DNA from: JACIWB01 sp038818725
GTDB lineage: Archaea > Thermoplasmatota > E2 > UBA202 > JdFR-43
Assembly: GCA_038818725.1 (NCBI GenBank)
Contig: JAWAYL010000030.1
Location: 1-12,891, forward strand
Reading direction: 5' to 3'
DNA: 12,891 nucleotides
Under the pieces are notes generated by a model, which saw nothing but the letters and a program-made list of their open reading frames with translations, searched no databases and was not told the DNA's origin. Both the position numbers and the translations under genes were made by a program. Below, one piece after another: positions 7,501 through 12,891 of this stretch. Every line of letters begins with the position of its first letter. Position 1 is the stretch's first letter.

Positions 7501-9128
7501 ATTATTCATTTGAAATTGTTGATACTATGCTACCTTTAATAGAAAATATAAGTTTTGAAGAAATCTGTCAGCCAGGAATAGTAAATATATCCTGCGATGT
7601 TTTTGATAATAGAGGAATAAAGGAAGTAAAAATAAATATAAATGGAATTGAAAGAAGCATGAGCAATTATGGAAATATTTTTTATATAAATGAAAATCTT
7701 TCGAGCGGAAATTACAGTTTTTATATTCTTGCTGAAGATTTATCAAATAATACAAATTCAACATCTTTCTATAATTTCGTTGTTACATATTTTCCGCTGG
7801 CAAATGATGATTCTGCAATTACAGATGAAGATAATCCAATTTTAATAAACGTGTTAGAAAATGATTATGATATAGATGGAGCAATAAATGAAAGCAGTAT
7901 AATAATAATTCAAACTCCTTTCAATGGAAATTTAACAGTAAATGCAAATGGAACACTAACATACATCCCGCATGCAAATTATTATGGCCACGATTATTTC
8001 ACATATAAAGTTAAAGATAATAGCAACGCATGGAGCAATATTGCAACAGTAAATATAACAATAGTCAGTGTAAATGATGAACCATTTGCAAATTTTGAAT
8101 GGCAACCATTAAATCCTAAAATTAATGAAACCATCTATTTTTTTGATTTGAGCTATGATATTGATGGCTTTATATTTTCATGGCTATGGAACTTTGGAGA
8201 TGGAAATGTTAGCTATGAAAGAAATACAAGCCATAGATATAATACCAGAGGGATATATATTATTAGTTTAAAAGTAATTGATAATGAAGGGAAAAATTCA
8301 ACTATTTCAAAAGAAATTTATGTTGGAGAAGAAATTTTATTTGCAAACTTTACTATTCTAAATGAAAATCCTTGCTCAAAAGAAGAATTAAATTTTATTG
8401 ATTTATCCTACGGAGCAACATCCTGGCTTTGGAACTTTGGAGATGGAAGCATTTCTTATGAAAGAAATCCGAAGCATATTTATTCAATAGGAAGTTATTA
8501 TAATGTAACTCTCACAGTTTTTAATGGAGAGAGAAATGCAAGTATATCAAAAATTGTTCCTGTAGCAACCAAAATAGAAATAGTTAAAAATGAAAGAAAT
8601 GTTGTTAATTATTTGCCATGGTTTGGAAATGAAATAAATGCTTCTCAAATTGCTCAAATTATAGGAAGTGATATAATGCCTGTTGGAAGTGTTATAAGCA
8701 AATGGAATGTTAGCAGTGGAGCATTTAATAGCTATATAGTTGGAATATCTCCTCCTGAATATGATTTTAAGGTTTATCCATATGATGTGGTTGTTTTAAG
8801 AGTTGCGAAGGGCGGATATTTCATAGAAGATGCATTTCCTATAACAAGCAGGGTTGTTAATATTACAAAAAATGATAAAAACGTTGTAAATCATGTTTCA
8901 TGGAGTGCTTTTTATTGTATAAATGCTTCTCAAATTGCTCAAATTATAGGAAGTGATATAATGCCTGTTGGAAGTGTTATAAGCAAATGGAATGTTAGCA
9001 GTGGAGCATTTAATAGCTATATAGTTGGAATATCTCCTCCTGAATATGATTTTATAATTTATCCTGGAGATGCAATTGTTTTAAGAGTTGCAAAAAATGG
9101 TGAATTTTTAATTGAGGTGATAAAATGA
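4521..9128 (+). CDS. Giant secreted multi-domain surface protein (beta-helix, Ig-like, PKD, cadherin-like)
   Basis: This 1535-aa protein has a Sec signal peptide (about 1-31, basic MKKIIKIR then a hydrophobic core). Domains by residue: NosD-type beta-helix about 34-335, with a closing GNYWDDY...SDGDGIGD motif near 295-312; Ig-like modules at 338-436, 438-537 and 539-633; PKD domains at 636-720 (WQFGDG) and 721-811 (WEFGDG); Ig-like modules at 812-907, 909-1001 and 1002-1091; a cadherin-like/Big_9 module (ANDD...DEDNPILINV...YKVKD) at 1092-1187; PKD domains at 1188-1271 and 1272-1350 (both WNFGDG); then two related modules at about 1352-1443 and 1447-1535 with SQIAQIIGSDI and VISKWNVSSGAFNSYIVG. 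Several Ig-like modules carry a Cys in NISC and a second Cys suited to disulfides, and N-x-S/T sequons are dense. All of this fits an extracellular location. No C-terminal membrane helix or sorting signal is seen. There is no clear ribosome-binding site two bases after the previous stop, so translation is probably coupled. It overlaps the next gene by ATGA. Confidence 0.88.
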   Translation: MKKIIKIRFLSYFIATFLVVVSFSIVSTIYGNASIIHVGNDGFTSIQQAINYASNGDTIFVHSGIYYENIFINKNIKLIGENRESVIIDGNKIGDVIHIESCSVEIENFTIMNSGMNEGDAGIEIRSATNCYINGIEIKNSYYGIYILFSNSIYIQKSMIMNNYYGIFVIFSSLISISENEIFYNYRDGIYAQVVENGQIILNKISGNLENDLYIRASDNINIKGNNISSSGNGIWLILSDENNLENNIIAGNEIGLRVDNSNDNTIFFNNFFSNSRFNARDNSLNFYDNGSVGNYWDDYDGYDSDGDGIGDIPYDIFPGNNKDYFPLMNPTITDTIPPRIESIDIYPSIQELNGYTNITAIVKDNLKVGNVIINITFPDNTSFVANMNPIFGDIYFYIVNCSMYGNYSFFLFATDLFNNTDISSLYNFSVTLPQELPKISNVKALPSVQEFPKSVNISCYANDNVGIGTVKTIIKRGDILVGNYTMEGINIDENGNGLYCYYFIPPCIANYSYFIWTEDINLNRNNSSYYSFSVVDTTPPEIKNISVSPEIKCVGEWINISCEIYDNHQVNNAYIEFYFPDSSILNKTMTRENNTFFVNQSLFINGTYRFKIIANDFSNNFNNSSIYQFFVTYPPIANFSFEPASPTDLDNITFDASFSYDIDGNIVNYTWQFGDGSIAYGEIAQHRYWDDGKYTVKLTVYDNDGAFSSIEKEINVSNVIPFVNFTFEPEISIVGEEVSFYDLSSDADGSIKIWEWEFGDGTNISGGKEEHRNPKHIYRRNGIFYVNLTVYDDDYAKNKTSKQIEVIDIYPPSIKNLSAYPNPQEIGKEVNISCDIFDDVEVSEAKINIIFPNGEQINESMLFGEKYYYKIQCSQQGNHTFFIFAKDASNNSNISESKNFTIIVPPEPPHIENISSPASGQYGMPFNISCFVYDNVMVKEVRIVFSHGNFSMNGIFDENGNGIYYYNSTFGMGLHSFFIYAEDINGFFNISENYSFEIVDTMLPLIENISFEEICQPGIVNISCDVFDNRGIKEVKININGIERSMSNYGNIFYINENLSSGNYSFYILAEDLSNNTNSTSFYNFVVTYFPLANDDSAITDEDNPILINVLENDYDIDGAINESSIIIIQTPFNGNLTVNANGTLTYIPHANYYGHDYFTYKVKDNSNAWSNIATVNITIVSVNDEPFANFEWQPLNPKINETIYFFDLSYDIDGFIFSWLWNFGDGNVSYERNTSHRYNTRGIYIISLKVIDNEGKNSTISKEIYVGEEILFANFTILNENPCSKEELNFIDLSYGATSWLWNFGDGSISYERNPKHIYSIGSYYNVTLTVFNGERNASISKIVPVATKIEIVKNERNVVNYLPWFGNEINASQIAQIIGSDIMPVGSVISKWNVSSGAFNSYIVGISPPEYDFKVYPYDVVVLRVAKGGYFIEDAFPITSRVVNITKNDKNVVNHVSWSAFYCINASQIAQIIGSDIMPVGSVISKWNVSSGAFNSYIVGISPPEYDFIIYPGDAIVLRVAKNGEFLIEVIK
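6136..6142 (+). repeat. Homopolymer run of seven C inside the coding region
   Basis: Codons ACC CCC CCT encode the Thr-Pro-Pro at the start of the third Ig-like module of the 1535-aa protein. A run of seven C is conspicuous in such AT-rich DNA. A C6 run occurs at 6422-6427, where the first PKD domain starts. Slippage here would shift the frame. Confidence 0.6.
8176..8235 (+). repeat. 60-bp exact repeat in a PKD core, copy 1
   Basis: This segment encodes the SWLWNFGDGNVSYERNTSH core of the third PKD domain of the 1535-aa protein. It is identical base for base to 11277-11336 in the next gene. Other PKD cores in the same protein, such as the one near 8425-8480, differ at many bases. Confidence 0.9.
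8634..8769 (+). repeat. 136-bp perfect direct repeat, copy 1
   Basis: This is identical to 8919-9054, with a 285-bp period equal to 95 codons. It encodes the core of the first C-terminal module (INASQIAQIIG through ISPPEYDF). Flanking sequence on both sides of the two copies differs strongly. Confidence 0.95.
8919..9054 (+). repeat. 136-bp perfect direct repeat, copy 2
   Basis: This is the second copy of the repeat at 8634-8769 and encodes the core of the last module of the 1535-aa protein. No substitution separates the copies, including at third codon positions, which points to recent duplication or gene conversion. Confidence 0.95.
9114..9121 (+). promoter_or_regulatory. Strong ribosome-binding site for the dockerin gene
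   Basis: GAGGTGAT lies three bases before the ATG at 9125, inside the last codons of the upstream gene. It matches eight bases of the archaeal Shine-Dalgarno consensus GGAGGTGAT. It is the strongest site in the window and fixes the start of the 824-aa protein. Confidence 0.8.
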
Positions 9129-11599
9129 AAAAAATAGGAAGTGTATTTGTGTGTGTGTTAATAATAATGACTAGCATGAGCAGTGTTGGCTTAGATCAGC
9201 CATTTCCAGTATTTGGCTATATAAAAGATTCTAAAGGAAATGCTGTTTCTGGGGCAGAAGTAATTGTAAAAGATTTAACAAGAGGAAAGCAGATGAGCGT
9301 CTATACAAATGAATATGGCTACTACCAGGCGGAGCTTAGCAACCTGCCAGAGTGCCAGAATGGTGATCTTATAGAAATATACTGTTCTTATAACAATGAA
9401 GATAACAACAGAACATTTGTGCTGGATTTATCTCTTCCTTCAAAAAATGTTAGCTTTAGCTTAGTTGGGATACCATATGTAAAGACACTTAATGCGGAAA
9501 ATATAACAAGCAGTTCAGCAAAATTAAATGGTGAGCTAATTCATCTAAACGATACATCATGTCAGGTATGGTTTGAATATGGAGAAACAATTTCTTATGG
9601 CTATTCAACAGCTAAACTTACATATTATGGCCCAGCTAATTTTTCATCTATAATAAGTGGGCTTAAACCAGATACAACATATCATTTCAGAGTTGTTGCA
9701 AAAAATAGCAGAAAAACATTTTATGGAAATGATATTACATTTAAAACATCTCCTTCATTGCCAGAAGTAACAACAAATGATGCAATTGACATTTCATATA
9801 GTTATGCAACTTTAAATGGTTACTTAAATAAAGTGGGGGCGAGCAGTTGCGAAGTTTGGTTTGTTTATGACAATGTTTCACATGATAAAATAGAGGATTA
9901 TAAATACAATACATCTCATATTATAAAAACATCTCCTTCCTCATTTTCCTCAAAAATATCAAATCTTGAAGTAAATAAAACCTATTATTTCAGGGCGGTT
10001 GCAAAAAATTCGGAAGGAATTGCATGTGGCGAAGAAAAAAATTTTACAACAAGTGTTATTTTGCCATCTGTTGTAACAATTTCTGCTGAAAATATAACAA
10101 GTAATTCAGCGTATCTTAAAGGAAAAATTGAGGATAGAGGAGGAGATGAATGCTGCCAAGCATGGTTTGAATATGGAGAAACAACTTCTTATGGATTTGC
10201 TACAAATATTTTATACTTGAATAAAAACGAAGAATTTTTAATTCCTATTGAAAATTTAACAGCTGGTAAAACATATCATTTCAGGGCTGTTGCCAAAAAT
10301 AGCAAGGGAATTTCTTATGGCAGTGATAAAACCTTTAAAACAAATTCAACAAAAGCCACTGTCGAAACTTCTATTGCAAGCTATGCAGTAATATTGACTG
10401 CAAATCTTATTGATACAGGAGGCGAAGTTTGCTATGTTTGCTTTGAATATTGGAAAGAAGGAAATGAAACAATTTATAGAACAGAAGAAAAAGCAGTTAG
10501 CTCAACAGGAATTTTTGAAGAAACTATTTCTGATTTGGAATGCAACACAAGATATTATTACAGAGCAATTGTAAGAAACAGCCAAGGCATTTCATATGGA
10601 ACAAATCTCTCTTTTCTTACAAGCTCTGCGCCGCCCGCCCCGAGAGTAGAGATAGGCGATGCAATTCCTTCATATAATAATGCTTCGGTTGAATGCTATG
10701 TTTCTCTTATGAGCAATGATTTTTGCTATCTGTGGTTTGAATTATGGAACGGAAAAAAGATATCATCGGAGGTCATGGTTTTTGAAGAAGATGGGTATTT
10801 AAATTATACATTTGAAGGGCTTGAAAGTGGAAAGGAATACTTTTATAGAGCAATTGCAGTTGGTTCAGATGGAGGAATAGGATATAGCGAGATAAAGAAT
10901 TTTTTAACTATTGAAAAGGAAAATCATGAACCATATATAAATATTTTACATCCAAAAAATAACTCGGTTGTGGACGCTCAAACTTCTTTAATGGCTGAAA
11001 TATATGATGAAGAAAATGATATGATGAGTATAAAATTCTGCATAAATGATGAAACTTTTGTTTTGGACTCAAGAAATGGAATTGTAAGCATAAATGTGTT
11101 TCTTGAATATGGAAAAAATTATTCTTGGCATGTGGAAGTAAGTGACGGAAAAGGAAATGTTTCGTCTCCTATATATAATTTTAGAACAAGAAATGAAATT
11201 GTGGTTGATTTTACAAACTCATTTATCTTTGAAAAAGAAGCAGCATATTTCAACGATAATTCGCAAGGAGAAATAGTTTCATGGCTATGGAACTTTGGAG
11301 ATGGAAATGTTAGCTATGAAAGAAATACAAGCCATATATATGAAAAAGTGGGAATTTACAATGTAACTCTTACAGTAACTGACATATATGGAAAGACAGC
11401 ATCAAAAGAAAAAACCGTAAGTGTTTTTTCAAGAGGTGATGCAAATATGGATGGAAATATAAATGCTCTTGATATAACAAAAATACAAAGAATAATTGCC
11501 CTGCTTGATGAGGCAACGATGCCGGCGGATTTAAATATGGATAGTATAGTTAATTTAGAAGATGTTGCGATTTTAATAAATAAAATACTGGGAATATGA
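9125..11599 (+). CDS. Secreted dockerin protein with FN3-like repeats and a PKD domain
   Basis: This 824-aa protein starts with a Sec signal peptide (about 1-23). Residues of about 28-114 resemble a carboxypeptidase-regulatory-like beta-sandwich (VFGYIKDSKGNAVSGAEVIV...TNEYGYYQAEL). Five FN3-like modules follow at about 117-210, 213-310, 314-409, 411-501 and 505-601. They show the pattern C-x-x-W/C-F-E-Y, then L-x-x-x-T/K-x-Y-x-F/Y-R-A-x-A, then SxGxxYG. Another Ig/FN3-like module spans about 603-690, and a PKD domain (WNFGDG) spans 693-768. Residues 771-824 are a dockerin with two F-hand calcium loops: Asp772, Asn774, Asp776, Asn778, Asn780, Asp783, and Asp802, Asn804, Asp806, Ile808, Asn810, Asp813. 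Each loop is followed by a hydrophobic helix (ITKIQRIIALL, VAILINKIL). Dockerins bind cohesins, and the next gene carries two cohesin-like domains. The gene overlaps both neighbours by ATGA. No catalytic domain is recognisable, so it is probably structural or adhesive. Confidence 0.88.
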   Translation: MKKIGSVFVCVLIIMTSMSSVGLDQPFPVFGYIKDSKGNAVSGAEVIVKDLTRGKQMSVYTNEYGYYQAELSNLPECQNGDLIEIYCSYNNEDNNRTFVLDLSLPSKNVSFSLVGIPYVKTLNAENITSSSAKLNGELIHLNDTSCQVWFEYGETISYGYSTAKLTYYGPANFSSIISGLKPDTTYHFRVVAKNSRKTFYGNDITFKTSPSLPEVTTNDAIDISYSYATLNGYLNKVGASSCEVWFVYDNVSHDKIEDYKYNTSHIIKTSPSSFSSKISNLEVNKTYYFRAVAKNSEGIACGEEKNFTTSVILPSVVTISAENITSNSAYLKGKIEDRGGDECCQAWFEYGETTSYGFATNILYLNKNEEFLIPIENLTAGKTYHFRAVAKNSKGISYGSDKTFKTNSTKATVETSIASYAVILTANLIDTGGEVCYVCFEYWKEGNETIYRTEEKAVSSTGIFEETISDLECNTRYYYRAIVRNSQGISYGTNLSFLTSSAPPAPRVEIGDAIPSYNNASVECYVSLMSNDFCYLWFELWNGKKISSEVMVFEEDGYLNYTFEGLESGKEYFYRAIAVGSDGGIGYSEIKNFLTIEKENHEPYINILHPKNNSVVDAQTSLMAEIYDEENDMMSIKFCINDETFVLDSRNGIVSINVFLEYGKNYSWHVEVSDGKGNVSSPIYNFRTRNEIVVDFTNSFIFEKEAAYFNDNSQGEIVSWLWNFGDGNVSYERNTSHIYEKVGIYNVTLTVTDIYGKTASKEKTVSVFSRGDANMDGNINALDITKIQRIIALLDEATMPADLNMDSIVNLEDVAILINKILGI
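11277..11336 (+). repeat. 60-bp exact repeat in a PKD core, copy 2
   Basis: This encodes the PKD core just upstream of the dockerin and is identical to 8176-8235 in the preceding gene. The surrounding PKD sequence of the two proteins differs. Confidence 0.9.
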
Positions 11600-12891
11600 A
11601 AAAAATAGTATTTCTATTAGCTCTTTTTATTCCAATTCTTGCAAAAGGAAATGTATTTATAGAAGCTCCTTCAGTGATTTTGGTTGAAGAAAATTTCTAT
11701 TTATATGTTAATATTCAAGATGTTGAAATGTTTAATTCCGCAGACTATTCTATTTTTTATAATTCATCAATTTTTATGATAGAATCATTGGAAAACGGCA
11801 ACATCGATGGCACTGAAATACCTTGCATTTATTCTATAAAGGATGGAGAAATCAAAATTGTAAGCAATCTATCTCTTTCTGCAGTAAATGGCTCGGGCTA
11901 CCTTTCAAAAATAAAACTAAAAAGCATTTCAAATGGCTCATCGTATATCTCAATAGATGGCAATTTAAGCAACTTTTATGGAAACAAAATAAACGTCTCA
12001 TGGTATGGAAAAGAAGTAATAGCCACGCATACTCGCCTGGAAGTAGAGGCGCCCGCCATTGTTGCGGGAAACTTTTATGCATTTATTAATGTATCAAATG
12101 TGAGTTTCTTGAATGCAATGAATTTTTCTCTAATTTTTGATAGATATTTTCTCGAATTTGTTGAAATTGAAAATGGTAGCATTGAAGGAAATGAAGTTTT
12201 TGTTTATTATATGGAAACTGAAAATGGGTTAAAAATAGTCGCCCTTACAAATGCAAGTGGTAGTGGATGCATAGCAAAAATAAAGTTTAGGCCACTAACT
12301 CTAGGGATTGCAAGTATTAACATATCAGATGTTACACTGAGTGGATTTTATGGAGAAATATTTGCATATGTGATAAACAAAACAATTTTAATATCATCTA
12401 GCCCACCTGTTGCAGTTGATGATACTGCAACCACAAGTGAAGATGTGCAAATTTTGATAAATGTAACAGAAAATGATTATGATATAGATGGAAGCATAGA
12501 TTTAAGCAGTATAACAATAACTCAAGCTCCATCTCATGGAAGCTTAACAGTTCATTCAAATGGAACAGTAACATACACACCAAATGCAAATTATCATGGC
12601 TCAGATTCATTCAAATATAAAGTAAAAGATAATGATGGAATATATAGCAATGAAGCATTTGTAAATATTACAATAGGAAGTGTAAATGATCCACCTGTTG
12701 CAGTTGATGATAGCTATACTATTGATGAGGATGCGGTTTTGAATATTTCACTTCTTGGAGTATTAGCAAATGATAGCGATGCAGATGGAGATAATTTAAC
12801 TGCTATTCTTTTAAGCAATCCAATCCATGGAAGCTTAACATTAAATTCAAATGGCTCATTTGTTTATATTCCTTCTTTGAATTATTATGGC
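11596..12891 (+). CDS. Secreted tandem-cohesin scaffold protein with cadherin-like repeats (partial, 3' end outside)
   Basis: The frame opens with the ATG at 11596, overlapping the previous stop as ATGA, and runs to the window edge with 432 codons and no stop. A signal peptide covers about residues 1-17 (MKKIVFLLALFIPILAKG). Residues of about 19-140 and 146-265 are two cohesin-like beta-sandwiches. Each begins with a V-x-I/V-E-A-P strand and a valine/asparagine-rich strand, then FNSADYSIFYNSSIF or LNAMNFSLIFDRYFLEFVEI. Near their ends come SGYLSKIKLKSI or SGCIAKIKFRPL, the cohesin G-x-(L/I)-A-x-I-x-F pattern. From about 270 there are cadherin-like (Big_9, tandem-95) repeats: PPVAVDDTATTSEDVQILIN...SVNDP, then a second from 367 that is cut by the window. 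The first resembles the module at residues 1092-1187 of the 1535-aa protein. The likely role is a scaffold that captures dockerin proteins such as the upstream 824-aa product. The anchor, if any, lies outside the window. Confidence 0.82.
   Translation, partial: MKKIVFLLALFIPILAKGNVFIEAPSVILVEENFYLYVNIQDVEMFNSADYSIFYNSSIFMIESLENGNIDGTEIPCIYSIKDGEIKIVSNLSLSAVNGSGYLSKIKLKSISNGSSYISIDGNLSNFYGNKINVSWYGKEVIATHTRLEVEAPAIVAGNFYAFINVSNVSFLNAMNFSLIFDRYFLEFVEIENGSIEGNEVFVYYMETENGLKIVALTNASGSGCIAKIKFRPLTLGIASINISDVTLSGFYGEIFAYVINKTILISSSPPVAVDDTATTSEDVQILINVTENDYDIDGSIDLSSITITQAPSHGSLTVHSNGTVTYTPNANYHGSDSFKYKVKDNDGIYSNEAFVNITIGSVNDPPVAVDDSYTIDEDAVLNISLLGVLANDSDADGDNLTAILLSNPIHGSLTLNSNGSFVYIPSLNYYG

Noticed and set aside
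8634..9054. Repeat pair considered as a mobile element or CRISPR-like array
   Set aside because: There are only two copies, in frame with a 95-codon period inside one protein, and no inverted ends or target duplication, so this is module duplication.
11432..11596. C-terminal calcium loops read as a generic EF-hand or thrombospondin type 3 repeat
   Set aside because: Two loops of the D-x-N-x-D type, each followed by one helix, 30 residues apart at the extreme C-terminus, with cohesins encoded next door, fit dockerin better.
11823..12089. Open frames on both strands (88 and 76 codons) within the cohesin gene
   Set aside because: Both are out-of-frame shadows. The frame from 11596 has an ATGA junction, signal peptide and two matching domains across the same bases.

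Overview
The window looks archaeal, most likely a Thermoplasmata-like euryarchaeon, although no marker gene fixes the lineage. Four things point this way. The DNA is very AT-rich. Promoters carry TATA boxes of the TTTATATA type. Ribosome-binding sites match GGAGGTGAT, the complement of the archaeal 16S 3' end. The proteins themselves are typical of archaeal cell surfaces: a type IV pilin-type N-terminus, NosD-like beta-helices, and PKD, FN3-like and cadherin-like repeats. No RNA genes, insertion sequences or CRISPR arrays were seen.

Layout. Positions 1-1512 hold two minus-strand genes one base apart: an exported acyltransferase/amidohydrolase of the C45 (penicillin V acylase/AAT-like) type, then a gene of unknown function that runs off the left edge. 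Positions 1513-1818 are a divergent regulatory region. It holds a possible 32-codon minus-strand ORF with a good ribosome-binding site, TATA boxes, a short stem-loop and paired heptamers. From 1819 to the right edge is one tight plus-strand operon of four surface-protein genes, with junctions of +2, -4 and -4 nt. The last gene continues past the window.

The operon encodes: (1) a pilin-type signal and membrane anchor, a PKD domain, three Ig-like modules and a C-terminal beta-helix (899 aa); (2) a secreted 1535-aa protein with an N-terminal beta-helix, six Ig-like modules, four PKD domains, a cadherin-like module and two C-terminal modules that share a perfect 136-bp repeat; (3) an 824-aa secreted protein with a carboxypeptidase-regulatory-like domain, five FN3-like modules, one further Ig/FN3-like module, a PKD domain and a C-terminal dockerin with two intact calcium loops; (4) a secreted protein that begins with two tandem cohesin-like domains followed by cadherin-like repeats (432 aa visible).

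The most interesting reading is that genes 3 and 4 are a matched dockerin and cohesin pair. The operon would then build a non-cellulosomal, self-assembling surface complex: gene 4 as scaffold, gene 3 docking onto it, and genes 1 and 2 supplying beta-helix binding or enzymatic surfaces, with gene 1 held in the membrane by its pilin-type helix. The domain calls rest on sequence patterns; the assembly model is inference. Exact repeats within gene 2 and between genes 2 and 3 suggest that the modules are still being duplicated or homogenised.
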